Part shown: piece after piece, positions 27,449-36,155 of the stretch
Layout of the letters: the number at the start of each line of letters is the position of its first letter
How positions within the stretch are numbered: the stretch's first letter is position 1
Assembly (NCBI RefSeq): GCF_004745425.1
Contig: NZ_PGGK01000002.1
Location: forward strand, 62,001-126,000
Origin: Methanolobus halotolerans
GTDB lineage: Archaea > Halobacteriota > Methanosarcinia > Methanosarcinales > Methanosarcinaceae
Reading direction: 5' to 3'
Length of the DNA stretch: 64,000 bases
Position numbers and translations under genes: made by a program
Notes under the pieces: generated by a model
Seen by the model: only the letters and a program-made list of their open reading frames with translations
Told to the model about the DNA's origin: nothing
Databases searched by the model: none

Positions 27449-28405
27449 ATGTTCAGATTTGATAAGAAACAAGAAGTATTCGAGGTAGGCGGAGTCAAGT
27501 TCGGTGGCCAGCCAGGAGAATACCCCACAGTACTCATAGGAACGATGTTCTACAACAGGCACAAGATCGTGACTGATGAAGATAAGGGTGTCTTCGACGT
27601 AGAGGCTGCAAACAAGCTCTGGCAGAGCATCGTTGACATGGGGGAGGTCACTGGTAACCCTTATGTGAACCAGATTGTCGGTGAAACACCTGAAGCTATC
27701 AAAAAGTACATTGACTGGTTTGTCGAACTTGATGATAAGACACCATTCCTTATCGACTCATCTGCAGGTGAAGTGCGTGCAGCTGCTGCAGAATACGTCA
27801 CAGAGATCGGCGTAGCTGACAGGGCGATCTACAACTCCATCAATGCCAGTGTCCATGCAGACGAGATCGAGGCTATCAGGGACAGTGACATTGATGCATC
27901 CATTGTACTTGCATTCAATGCAACTGATCCAAGCGTAAAGGGTAAGCTCGAGATTCTTGAGACCGGTGGAACCGGACAGGACAAAGGTATGCTCGAGATC
28001 GCAAAGGAATGTGGAATCACAAAACCACTGATCGATGTTGCAGCAACTCCACTTGGAGCAGGTTCTGGAGCATCTATCAGGTCAGTAATAGCTATCAAGG
28101 GACACCTTGGACTGCCTGTTGGCGGCGGATACCACAACATGGCATCCGCATGGGACTGGATGAAGACATACAAGAAACAGTTCGAAACAAAAGAGCAGAG
28201 GCAGGCAATCTATATGCCAACCGATATCGGAACAAACCTTGTACCCCAGGTACTCGGATCAAACTTCCAGCTGTTCGGACCTATCGAGAACACAGACAAA
28301 GTCTTCCCTGCAACAGCCATGGTCGATATCATGCTGGCAGAGACTGCAAAAGAACTCGGTCTTGAAGTCAAGGACGAGAACCACCCTATCAACAAGCTGG
28401 TTTAA
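27449..28405 (+). CDS. mtrH: tetrahydromethanopterin S-methyltransferase subunit H
   Basis: 318-residue peripheral subunit that binds methyl-tetrahydrosarcinapterin and methylates the corrinoid of MtrA. TIM-barrel methyltransferase: MFRFDKKQEVFEVGGVKFGG at the start, FLIDSSAGEVRAAAAEYV, SINASVHADEIEAIRDSDID, and the pterin-site strand VLAFNATDPSVKG. GGAGAG site 8 bases before the ATG. Closes the operon in the canonical E-D-C-B-A-F-G-H order; the stop codon is inside the operon's terminator hairpin. Confidence 0.97.
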   Translation: MFRFDKKQEVFEVGGVKFGGQPGEYPTVLIGTMFYNRHKIVTDEDKGVFDVEAANKLWQSIVDMGEVTGNPYVNQIVGETPEAIKKYIDWFVELDDKTPFLIDSSAGEVRAAAAEYVTEIGVADRAIYNSINASVHADEIEAIRDSDIDASIVLAFNATDPSVKGKLEILETGGTGQDKGMLEIAKECGITKPLIDVAATPLGAGSGASIRSVIAIKGHLGLPVGGGYHNMASAWDWMKTYKKQFETKEQRQAIYMPTDIGTNLVPQVLGSNFQLFGPIENTDKVFPATAMVDIMLAETAKELGLEVKDENHPINKLV

Positions 28406-28433
28406 ACAAACCGGCTCTGTTTTTCTTTTTTGA
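28395..28433 (+). terminator. mtr operon terminator
   Basis: A 9-bp stem (AGCTGGTTT at 28395-28403, AAACCGGCT at 28408-28416, one G-U pair) with a 4-base loop is followed by CTGTTTTTCTTTTTTG. The mtrH stop codon TAA lies in the stem and loop. This hairpin plus T-run is the clearest terminator in the window. Confidence 0.8.
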
Positions 28434-28714
28434 TCAGTCGTTTATCGGAAGCGAGTTCACATAACCTGCCGGCTATTTGAAAAAGTGAATAAAAGAGAAC
28501 CGGATGGATAAATCCACTCCCCAACCGGCTTGTAGTATTATTGATACAAATTGTGTTCTTTTGTATCGCACACATACAATACATTAAAAATATAAAAGTA
28601 TTTTTGAACAAACTAAAATGTATAATTTAAAATATATGATTCTGAATGATAATTTAATTGTAGCATCTAAGTTCTCAGGAAAAGCAATTAAACCAGGAAA
28701 TTGTATTTTCCTGC
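28434..28714. other. intergenic region after the mtr operon
   Basis: No gene. An inverted repeat GATACAAA (28543-28550) and TTTGTATC (28560-28567), separated by 9 bases, sits in the middle, and AACCGG occurs twice in the same direction (about 28499 and 28523). From about 28570 the sequence turns AT-rich and should hold the promoter of the following gene. Confidence 0.45.
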
Positions 28715-29281
28715 ATGACCGATGTGATGCTGCTATGGGACCAGAGCCTGCTGTTTGAGAAACTGTTCCTCGAGCATAAAATAAAATGCCAGAGAATCGC
28801 CCCGGAGAATCTGGGAACACCTTTTTTACCACCATGCAAATGTCTGATGATCCCGACCGGCTTTGCCAATCCTGCATATACAAAAGTCCTGAGTGGCATT
28901 GAACGTAACAAAAAGAAACTTGAGAGATTTGTGGAAAAAGGAGGGATCCTGGTAATATTCGGGCCAATGGTAAGTGAATATAACTACCCATGGCTCCCCA
29001 TGGATCTGCGGTATGTACAAAAGCAGATGTCTGCAAATATCTGTAAGGCAAATGAGCACAATGCACAGTGCCTTGTGGATGACACTGAAGCTGAGGCAGA
29101 GTTCGATGGATATTTTGCGGACGCCGAAGGAGACATCATTTTCAAGGACGAGAGCGGAAATGCCCTCATGGTTGCCAAAGAACTCGGTGAAGGAATGATC
29201 ATTGCAACAACAATACATGAATTCCCTTCAGGAGACTTTCTGAAATGGGCAGTGCAAACTGCAAAAAGGACAAAGATATGA
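28715..29281 (+). CDS. conserved hypothetical protein, GATase1-like fold suspected
   Basis: 188-residue soluble protein with Rossmann-like beginning MTDVMLLWDQSLLFEKLFLE and a central strand-loop-strand (CLMIPTGFANP, LERFVEKGGILVIFGP) that resembles class I amidotransferase/ThuA-like proteins, ending GEGMIIATTIHEF. No obvious catalytic Cys nucleophile elbow is visible, so enzymatic activity is doubtful. The family is not recognised with certainty. Monocistronic, directly downstream of the mtr terminator; convergent with the pspC gene. Confidence 0.6.
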   Translation: MTDVMLLWDQSLLFEKLFLEHKIKCQRIAPENLGTPFLPPCKCLMIPTGFANPAYTKVLSGIERNKKKLERFVEKGGILVIFGPMVSEYNYPWLPMDLRYVQKQMSANICKANEHNAQCLVDDTEAEAEFDGYFADAEGDIIFKDESGNALMVAKELGEGMIIATTIHEFPSGDFLKWAVQTAKRTKI

Positions 29282-29317
29282 GCCTCACAACCCATATTGA
29301 TGAAAAGAATGTTCAGC

Positions 29318-29704
29318 CTATGTATAACCGGTCTTTTTTGAACTCTCATCCTGCATCACGATAACCAGAATAAGATACAGCAGTCCGCCGACCCATATAC
29401 CTGTGACCAATGCTAATGCTACGAAGATTATTCTCACCAGCGCGGGTTTGACATCAAAATACTGAGCAATTCCACTGCAAACTCCCGCGACCATACGATC
29501 GTCACGGCTTCTGACCAGCCTCTTTGACCCATCTTTGTGATTATCGACCTTTACCTGATAGTAATACCATGCACTCGCTCCCAGCAGTCCCAGACCGATG
29601 CCAAGTCCGGCATCATCAATTAGAGCACCACATACAAGACCGGCAATCAAACCCCAGACAAGGTAAATACCATAATCAGGATCTTCCTGATCGTTTTTCT
29701 CCAC
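29318..29704 (-). CDS. PspC-domain membrane protein
   Basis: 128 residues. Two N-terminal hydrophobic segments (YLVWGLIAGLVCGALI and GLGIGLGLLGASAWYYY) are followed by a PspC domain: RLVRSRDDRMVAGVCSGIAQYFDVKPALVRIIFVAL, then another membrane segment (WVGGLLYLILVIVM). In bacteria PspC senses envelope stress; in archaea the role is inferred only. GTG start at 29704 with GGAAGTGA 4 bases upstream. Last gene of lysC-purM-DUF1894-pspC. Confidence 0.85.
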   Translation of the reverse strand: MEKNDQEDPDYGIYLVWGLIAGLVCGALIDDAGLGIGLGLLGASAWYYYQVKVDNHKDGSKRLVRSRDDRMVAGVCSGIAQYFDVKPALVRIIFVALALVTGIWVGGLLYLILVIVMQDESSKKTGYT

Positions 29705-29743
29705 AGGTTCACTTCCGTTATAGATGCCAATACTCAGAAAAGG

Positions 29744-30025
29744 TCATTCTTTCCCGAACCGGGAATGCAGTCTTTCGATCTCATCAGCAGCATCCGGCAG
29801 TCTGAGAACAAAAAGTCCGAAACATGGCTTGATATACTGGAAAAATATCTCATCTCCTTTTACACCGATAGGAATGGAATCACCCTTAAGCATCACTCCG
29901 CGTATGGTGTAACCACCGGGTACATGATACATTTCATCGGACTTTTCCCTGACCAGTGCTTCACACTGGGCCGGTGTACCCCCTTTCAGGAGGATCTCAA
30001 AGGGAAGATCGCTTATACAGGCCAT
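29744..30025 (-). CDS. DUF1894 family protein, methanogen-specific
   Basis: 93-residue soluble protein: ACISDLPFEILLKGGTPAQC at the start, then GGYTIRGVMLKGDSIPIGVKGDEI and YIKPCFGLFVLRLP. The LPFEILLK, IPIGVKGD and KPCFG-FVL motifs match my recollection of DUF1894, a family restricted to methanogens and of unknown function. Twenty bases after purM, so probably cotranscribed. Family assignment is from memory and needs a profile search. Confidence 0.75.
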   Translation of the reverse strand: MACISDLPFEILLKGGTPAQCEALVREKSDEMYHVPGGYTIRGVMLKGDSIPIGVKGDEIFFQYIKPCFGLFVLRLPDAADEIERLHSRFGKE

Positions 30026-30045
30026 TATTGATTTTCCTTTCTACG

Positions 30046-31047
30046 TTAAACAATAACAAGGCTGGAAACCTTTATACCACTTTCCACTATCCTTCCGACG
30101 ATCTTACCCCCTGTCATCTCAGCTGCTTTTACAGCCTGCTCCGGCGGGAGGATTATAACAAAACCCATGCCCATATTGAACGTCCTGTACATTTCCAGAC
30201 CATCAATGTTACCTTCGTCCTGAAGGAAGCTGAAAATATCATTTGGCTCGATCGGATCGTCGAAATCAAACCCGAGTTCAGTCACACGTTTTAGTTTCAA
30301 AAGTCCACTTCCGGTAATATGTGCCAGTCCGTGGACATCGCATTCCCTGATAACATCAAGGACCTCCATGTAAATGCGGGTGGGTATGAGAAGTTCGTCT
30401 CCTATAGTCGTAGAAGGATCTGACGGCAAAGGATCATGATAAGAATAAGAAGATCGCTCTATTATTTTCCTGACAAGGGTATACCCATTACTGTGAACAC
30501 CTGCTGCAGGAATGCCCACAATTGCATCCCCTACGCGGACCTTCTCACCTGTGATTATATCTTCCTTTTTTACCATTCCAAGGCAGGTACCCGCAAGGTC
30601 AAAACCTTTGATTATGTCCGGGAGTGTTGCGGTCTCGCCTCCCACAATGGACATACGGGATATTTCGGCCCCTTTTCGCAGCCCTTCACCAATTTGTGCG
30701 GCAAATCCCTCATCGTGCTTTTCAAGGGCCAGGTAATCGACAAAGGATATAGGTTCGGCACCTATCGCCAGCAGGTCATTGACATTCATTGCAACACAAT
30801 CGATACCGACGGTGTTCCAGCGTTTCATCTCGTTAGCTATCACAACCTTGGAACCCACCCCATCCGTTGCCAGAGCAAGTGCATATTCCCCGAAATCTAT
30901 CAGGCCCGCATAGTGACCTATACCCGTAAGGGGTGCTCCCAGTCCCGTACGTTTATATGTCATATCTTTTGTCAGGGCCCTGATAGTAGTTTCCTCTTTC
31001 TCAATGTCAACGCCGGAATCCGCATAGGTGAGATGTTTATCGTTCAT
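30046..31047 (-). CDS. purM: phosphoribosylformylglycinamidine cyclo-ligase (AIR synthetase)
   Basis: Fifth step of purine synthesis: ATP-dependent ring closure of FGAM to AIR. 333 residues, usual length. Motifs: LTYADSGVDIEKEET at the start, ATDGVGSKVVIA, VNDLLAIGAEPISFVDYLA, RMSIVGGETATLPDI, GIPAAGVHSNGYTLVRKI and LAHITGSGLLKLKRV. Five bases after lysC, and followed by the DUF1894 gene. Confidence 0.96.
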   Translation of the reverse strand: MNDKHLTYADSGVDIEKEETTIRALTKDMTYKRTGLGAPLTGIGHYAGLIDFGEYALALATDGVGSKVVIANEMKRWNTVGIDCVAMNVNDLLAIGAEPISFVDYLALEKHDEGFAAQIGEGLRKGAEISRMSIVGGETATLPDIIKGFDLAGTCLGMVKKEDIITGEKVRVGDAIVGIPAAGVHSNGYTLVRKIIERSSYSYHDPLPSDPSTTIGDELLIPTRIYMEVLDVIRECDVHGLAHITGSGLLKLKRVTELGFDFDDPIEPNDIFSFLQDEGNIDGLEMYRTFNMGMGFVIILPPEQAVKAAEMTGGKIVGRIVESGIKVSSLVIV

Positions 31048-31052
31048 TGTGA

Positions 31053-32453
31053 TTACCTTTGCTGGTCCAGTTCGAATTCCCTGTGTAGTATTCTCACAGC
31101 CTCAATTGCATCAGCAGAGCTTACGACAAATGAGATATTATGCTGTGAAGAGCCCTGACTGATTATGATAACGTTGATATCCCCTTTTCCAAGTGCATAA
31201 AACACTTTACCTGCAACTCCCGGGATACCATCCATACCTGCACCAACCACTGCAACAACACATACATCCCTGTCGTACGCAACGTCGCCAATGACATTAT
31301 TGCTGAACTCGGACCTTATGGCAGCAACTGCCTGCTCCAGGTGTTCCTCGTTGACCACAAGGGTCATGTTAGCTTCCGAGGAGCCCTGACTTATCATAAT
31401 TATATTCACACCTGCACCTGCAAGTACGGAAAACACCCTTGCGGCAGTACCGATGGCGCCCACCATACCGGCACCCGAGATGTTAATCAGGGCAACCCTG
31501 GATATCAGGGTCACTGCCTTAACAACGTCTTCAATCTGATTCTGTTCAGCAACTATGAGCGTACCCTCGAAGTCGGGTTCAAATGTGTTCTTCACACGCA
31601 CGGGTATCTTATGCTTGATGGCAGGTTCAATTGTCCGGGGGTGCAGAACCTTTGCACCGAAATAAGATAGTTCCATGGCCTCGATATAGGATATCTGAGG
31701 GATCGACTTTGCCTCAGGAACGAATTTTGGGTCGGATGTCATTATGCCATGAACCTCTTTCCAGAGCCATATCTCGTCTGCCTTCACTGCAGCACCCAGG
31801 ATAGATGCAGAGAAATCAGAACCGCTTCTCCCCAGAGTTGTGATTATCCCCTTGTGGTTCTGGGCTATAAAACCGGTAACAACAGAAATACCACTTTCCA
31901 GCAGAGGGGTCAGCCTTTCGTTTATTCGGGAATAGCTGTCTTCAAGCACTTTGGCATCACCATAGGTTGAATCAGTGACTATCCCTGCTTCACCACCTGT
32001 AAAAGATTTTGACTCAATCCCAAGGGAACATATCGAACAACTGACTATCGGAGCCGCAAGACGCTCACCATAGGAAGATATATAATCGATGGAACGCGTG
32101 GTCAGTTCCCCCAGGTAACAGATGCCTATGAGGGCCTTTTCAAGCTCATCGATACGTTTATCGACAGACTCTATGCATACGGACCTAAGATTATCGCTAT
32201 CTACTGCAACATGTATGGCATCGTAATGTTTCTTGGTAAGATCAGCTATGAACTCTTTTACATGAGATACCTTACCGCTTACAGATACTTCTTTTGCAGT
32301 ATTTAGTAAGCCATCCGTTACACCGCCAAGCGCCGAAGTCACAGCTATAAGCTCATTACCTTTTTCATGATACTGCTTTAGGAGTTCAGCCACATACCGG
32401 ATCTTCTCTCCGTTGGCAACTGATGTGCCGCCGAATTTCATTACGATTCTCAT
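31053..32453 (-). CDS. lysC: aspartate kinase
   Basis: 466-residue first enzyme of the aspartate family pathway (Lys, Thr, Met, and in methanogens homocysteine). Kinase start MRIVMKFGGTSVANGEKIR, GRSGSDFSAS and EVHGIMTSDPKFVPEA in the catalytic domain, then two ACT regulatory domains at about 310-390 and 395-460 (LISRVALINISGAGMVG; VCVVAVVGAGMDGIPG). AAATATAAG about 20 bases upstream suggests a leaderless message. It shares aspartate semialdehyde chemistry with the sulfur-insertion family seen at 57 kb. Confidence 0.95.
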   Translation of the reverse strand: MRIVMKFGGTSVANGEKIRYVAELLKQYHEKGNELIAVTSALGGVTDGLLNTAKEVSVSGKVSHVKEFIADLTKKHYDAIHVAVDSDNLRSVCIESVDKRIDELEKALIGICYLGELTTRSIDYISSYGERLAAPIVSCSICSLGIESKSFTGGEAGIVTDSTYGDAKVLEDSYSRINERLTPLLESGISVVTGFIAQNHKGIITTLGRSGSDFSASILGAAVKADEIWLWKEVHGIMTSDPKFVPEAKSIPQISYIEAMELSYFGAKVLHPRTIEPAIKHKIPVRVKNTFEPDFEGTLIVAEQNQIEDVVKAVTLISRVALINISGAGMVGAIGTAARVFSVLAGAGVNIIMISQGSSEANMTLVVNEEHLEQAVAAIRSEFSNNVIGDVAYDRDVCVVAVVGAGMDGIPGVAGKVFYALGKGDINVIIISQGSSQHNISFVVSSADAIEAVRILHREFELDQQR

Positions 32454-32558
32454 ATTTAATCACGCTTATATTTTCAGCTAATTTCGTGTATAAACAGTGC
32501 AGACTAATATAAAGATTATGAGTAAAGGCCATAATCCTGAATTGATGAGAACATTTGT

Positions 32559-33776
32559 CTACAAGAATTTTCTAAAGAACCAGAAAAGCACAATGAATAC
32601 GCCGGCGGTTACAATAAGAGAGAGCGTATTAGAAAGATTGGAAGGCAATGAAGGTACATTCATGTTCGAAGAGACATTTTCAGAGCTGTTATCCTTTCCA
32701 AGACCTTCTGTTGCTGAATTTGCAAAGCCGGCTATTGAACCTGTGATATTGTCTTTAATGTTGACCGATACCGAGAATTCCTCTGAATAATACGAGCGAT
32801 CATCGTTGTAATCTATCGTCATCAGAGTTGCCTTATGGATTCCCGTGTAAAGTTCCTCTGTGACTGCTTTATAAGTTCCCGGACTCACATCTTTTCTAGT
32901 ATCCAGAAGTTGTCCATCAACCATGATACGAACCTCTGGGTACGAATCATCCAGACAGTAATTGATAATGGCAATACACCCGGCCTTCAATCCGCCGCCT
33001 AAGGGAGATACAATATCTATATCAATACTTTCCGGAGAATCAATATTATCGGAGATCTGATCCTGTTGCAGTGAGACATGATCAAGGAAGACCGTAATGC
33101 CATCATCCGTCTCAAATAAACCTTTCACGTATGCAAGGAAGATGGTTTGCGGGCCGGTGTCAGAGTAAACCGTATAGTGAAAATATTCCCCTTCTTCAAT
33201 ATCTGCCTTTTTCAGCTTCCTGCCACTAAACCGGAGTTCCAGGGACACTTCATCGTAATCCATACCTGTGACCTCAAGAGTATAAAGACCGGTCAGTTCA
33301 AGTTCAGAACCACTTTTCAGTGAATAGTCCTTATCAAGGATAAGGTAATCATTGATATTTTCCAGCGGATCAAGGTATTGTTCTATGAGAATAGTGGAAT
33401 GGTATATTCCATCTGAAGTTTTCACCGACCCCTCCGGAGTTATACTCAGGATGAGATGATCCACATCTTTTTCATTACCCTCACCCTCGTATTCGATTAC
33501 CGGACGCACATACTCCAGAGAATCATCTACTCTGGCAAAGTTATCCTCCAGCTCTATCTTTTCTCCGTCCAGGTATAACTCGATAAGAATATCACCGCTC
33601 TTGCTGTTCATATCCAGAACCTTGAAAGAATAACCCTGCTCCAGGGATACCACATCCCGTACACTAACGCCAGGTTCTGAATAATGTATCATTGCTTTTG
33701 TAGTCAGGCCCGCTGCGGGAGAGATACACAGGAAGAACACACAGGCACAGATAATTGCAAAATGTATATATTTCAT
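32559..33776 (-). CDS. exported membrane-anchored protein with S-layer-like repeats
   Basis: 405-residue surface protein: signal peptide 1-23, two divergent repeats related to the S-layer domain of the protein at 4053 (VVSLEQGYSFKVLDMNSKSGD at about 43-63; LTGLYTLEVTGMDYDEVSLEL at about 161-181 followed by FLAYVKGLFETDDG and VFLDHVSLQQD), a separate immunoglobulin-like part at about 252-345, a Ser/Asn-rich linker and a C-terminal membrane helix ending FRKFL. Not a recognised named family. It is divergent from apgM and monocistronic. Confidence 0.72.
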   Translation of the reverse strand: MKYIHFAIICACVFFLCISPAAGLTTKAMIHYSEPGVSVRDVVSLEQGYSFKVLDMNSKSGDILIELYLDGEKIELEDNFARVDDSLEYVRPVIEYEGEGNEKDVDHLILSITPEGSVKTSDGIYHSTILIEQYLDPLENINDYLILDKDYSLKSGSELELTGLYTLEVTGMDYDEVSLELRFSGRKLKKADIEEGEYFHYTVYSDTGPQTIFLAYVKGLFETDDGITVFLDHVSLQQDQISDNIDSPESIDIDIVSPLGGGLKAGCIAIINYCLDDSYPEVRIMVDGQLLDTRKDVSPGTYKAVTEELYTGIHKATLMTIDYNDDRSYYSEEFSVSVNIKDNITGSIAGFANSATEGLGKDNSSENVSSNMNVPSLPSNLSNTLSLIVTAGVFIVLFWFFRKFL

Positions 33777-33884
33777 CGAAACCTCACATCATTGGACGGG
33801 ATAAAATGGCTGAGTATTCTTCTAGCCTGCAGGCATATTATTGTCCTATAGTTTTTATAAATTTCTATGAATATAGGTGAAAAG

Positions 33885-35078
33885 ATGAAATATGTAGTAC
33901 TCATCGGAGACGGTATGGCAGACGAACCACTTGAAGAGCTGGGCGGCATGACAGTCCTCCAGAAGGCTATGACACCAAATATGGATCATATAACATTCAA
34001 TGGCCGCGCAGGACTCGCCAGAACGGTACCCTACGGGTTGCCTCCTGGCAGTGACGTCGCCAACATGTCTATTATAGGATATGATCCTAAAAAGTACTAC
34101 TCTGGCAGGGCACCTTTTGAGGCTGCGAGCATGAGAGTCGAACTTGAGAAAGATGATGTTGCATTCCGATGCAACCTTATAACCATCAAAGATGACATCA
34201 TCGCAGACCATAGTTCAGGACATATTACCAATGAAGAAGCAAAAGAGCTGATCGGAAGTATAAGCTCTGCACTTGGTGATGATAGCCTCAGCTTCTATCC
34301 GGGTATCAGTTACCGCCACCTTATGGTGACAAAGAAAGGGCTCGGCGCAAATACCGAATGTGTTCCCCCCCATGATATCATCGATGAGAACAGGCATGAC
34401 CATATGCCAAAAGGCAAGGACAGCGATATCATATGCGAGCTGACCGAAAGATCCATGGAGATCCTGAAAGACCACCCTGTCAATAAAAAGAGAATAGAAG
34501 AAGGCAGGAACCCAGGTAACTCCATCTGGTTATGGGGACAGGGGTTTGCACCTGCATTCACCTCTTTCAAGGAACTCTATGGGCTCCGGGGTGCTATTAT
34601 ATCAGCAGTCGACCTTGTAAAAGGAATAGGTATCTACGCAGGACTTGATGTGATCGAGGTCCCGGGAGCTACCGGCTATCTGGATACAAATTACCAGGGC
34701 AAAGCAGAATATGCCATTGAGGCCCTCAAAGACCATGATTTCGTGTTCGTACACGTTGAGGCACCCGACGAGGCAGGGCATATGGGTGATGTGCAGGCCA
34801 AGATACAGGCTATCGAGGACTTTGATGAGAAGGTCGTAGGTACTGTGCTCAAAGCTGCGAAGCAATACAGCGAGGATGTCACAATAATGGTATTGCCCGA
34901 CCATCCCACACCCATCGCACTCAGGACCCATACCTCCACACCTATTCCCTTTGCCATATACTCGACATCAGAAGCATTTCCGGACGCATCCGAGGCTTTT
35001 GATGAGGAATCGGTCAAGAAGGGGGCGCTTGGTACTGTCTATGCAGCCGACCTGGTAAGTATACTGATCGGCCCCTGA
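33885..35078 (+). CDS. apgM: 2,3-bisphosphoglycerate-independent phosphoglycerate mutase, archaeal type
   Basis: Interconverts 3- and 2-phosphoglycerate in glycolysis and gluconeogenesis. 397-residue alkaline-phosphatase-superfamily enzyme: [15 protein letters not shown] (metal-binding Asp) at the start, [15 protein letters not shown] (catalytic Ser), [13 protein letters not shown] and [15 protein letters not shown] (metal ligands). I start at the ATG at 33885 behind AGGTGA (4 bases); a TATA-like TTTATAAAT centred near 33855 agrees. An in-frame ATG at 33867 is less likely. Confidence 0.95.
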   Translation: MKYVVLIGDGMADEPLEELGGMTVLQKAMTPNMDHITFNGRAGLARTVPYGLPPGSDVANMSIIGYDPKKYYSGRAPFEAASMRVELEKDDVAFRCNLITIKDDIIADHSSGHITNEEAKELIGSISSALGDDSLSFYPGISYRHLMVTKKGLGANTECVPPHDIIDENRHDHMPKGKDSDIICELTERSMEILKDHPVNKKRIEEGRNPGNSIWLWGQGFAPAFTSFKELYGLRGAIISAVDLVKGIGIYAGLDVIEVPGATGYLDTNYQGKAEYAIEALKDHDFVFVHVEAPDEAGHMGDVQAKIQAIEDFDEKVVGTVLKAAKQYSEDVTIMVLPDHPTPIALRTHTSTPIPFAIYSTSEAFPDASEAFDEESVKKGALGTVYAADLVSILIGP

Positions 35079-35133
35079 AGGCGCCCGCTAATTAATCTTA
35101 TGAATCAATTATAAATAGATCCAATGATAATAG

Positions 35134-35170
35134 TTGTATGGTGGGCATCAGGGAGTGAAACCCACTACAA
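35134..35170 (+). promoter_or_regulatory. imperfect inverted repeat in the hsp20 promoter/leader
   Basis: TTGTA (35134-35138), GTGGG (35141-35145), CCCAC (35161-35165) and TACAA (35166-35170) form a 10-bp stem with a 2-base bulge and a 15-base loop. It starts about 25 bases after the TATA box TTATAAATA (35109-35117), at the predicted transcript start, and ends directly before the ribosome site. It may be an operator or an mRNA hairpin. Confidence 0.55.
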
Positions 35171-35187
35171 TATGAGGAGTGATGAAT

Positions 35188-35646
35188 ATGAGACATGGAT
35201 TAACACGCTGGAGTCCATCTTCCGTATCGGCATGGGACCCTGTTGAAGAGATCAGCAGGATGCAGAACCGCCTGAGCGAGATGTTTGGAGAAACTGAAAG
35301 AGGCACCTGGATGGAGCTTGACACCTTGCGCCCTCTTGTGGATGTCAAGGAAGAGGATAACGACATTGTTGTAAAGACAGACCTTCCAGGCGTTAACAAG
35401 GACGATGTGGACATCAACATCAAAGGTGACAGGATATGGATAACTGCTAATACTCATAGAGAATCCGAAGAAGAGAAAGAAGGATACTCCATGAAAGAGC
35501 GCTCGTTCAAGAGATTCGCTCGTTCGTTCAGCCTTCCTGCAAATGTCACTGAAGAAGGGGCAAAGGCCAAACTAGAGGATGGTGTGCTCACGGTCACCCT
35601 TCCCAAATCAGAGCTTGAGGAAAAGCAAAAGATCATGATAGAATAA
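35188..35646 (+). CDS. hsp20: small heat shock protein, Hsp20/alpha-crystallin family
   Basis: 152-residue ATP-independent holdase chaperone. N-terminal arm (RHGLTRWSPSSVSAWDPVEEIS), alpha-crystallin domain from about residue 45 (LRPLVDVKEEDNDIVVKTDLPG through GVLTVTLPKSE) with the conserved ADGVL-like DGVLTV, and a short tail KQKIMIE in place of a strict I-x-I motif. I start at the ATG at 35188, 8 bases behind AGGAG; GTG 35179 and ATG 35182 are also in frame. Its leader contains the inverted repeat at 35134-35170. Confidence 0.92.
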   Translation: MRHGLTRWSPSSVSAWDPVEEISRMQNRLSEMFGETERGTWMELDTLRPLVDVKEEDNDIVVKTDLPGVNKDDVDINIKGDRIWITANTHRESEEEKEGYSMKERSFKRFARSFSLPANVTEEGAKAKLEDGVLTVTLPKSELEEKQKIMIE

Positions 35647-36155
35647 TATCCTGTTTTCCTCCGTATGTTCACGAAAAACGACACTTTTCCTATTTACGCA
35701 AATTTTCCTTTACAGCCGTTTTTTACTTGAGACTAGTAAATACTGTTTGTAGCGGCATCAGTCAGAGTTATCATCATAATTTGCTCAGTTGGGGTAACTA
35801 TCATCATCGCCGCAGAATATCGTATACGATAATATTATTAATACCTATGCACATGTACAGATAATCCATTTTTGCATTAATATTGATGCTTTTGATCGGG
35901 CTCTGTAGAAAACCTGCCGTTATCAGGATCATTGAACTTAATAATGATATCATGATCATAACTCAGTGAAACATTCCATATTATAGAGATTCTGAACGAT
36001 TACCTGGATAGTAAGGATGTTCCACAGAGTCAATATTTAATTAATGGTTGCAGCAATCCTTTTTTGCGAAAGTGGCACTTGTATATAAAAATCAGGTTGA
36101 AACAATAAACAGCTATATTTATTCCTAATGCCGTTAGTCCTCCGAGGAACGAGAT
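35647..36155. other. non-coding region between hsp20 and cofE
   Basis: About 509 bases without a gene that I can support. It contains a perfect 14-base palindrome TATCGTATACGATA (35818-35831), a TATA-rich part around 35830-35845 and 36035-36045, and several dispersed TCATCAT/ATGATA runs. The end holds GAGGAACGAGAT, the ribosome site of cofE. Confidence 0.5.
35818..35831. repeat. perfect 14-base palindrome
   Basis: TATCGTATACGATA is self-complementary without mismatch. It lies in the middle of a 509-base non-coding stretch, 172 bases after hsp20 and over 300 before cofE. It could be a dimeric regulator site; no gene start is close enough to link it firmly. Confidence 0.5.

Noticed and set aside
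30436-31158. 240-codon plus-strand open frame opposite purM and lysC
   Set aside because: Antisense to two conserved enzymes, crosses their junction and has Cys/His-rich composition typical of shadow frames.
35897-35915. GGCTCTGTAGAAAACC resembling an insertion-sequence end
   Set aside because: No partner inverted repeat, target duplication or transposase remnant is visible; the match is from memory only.
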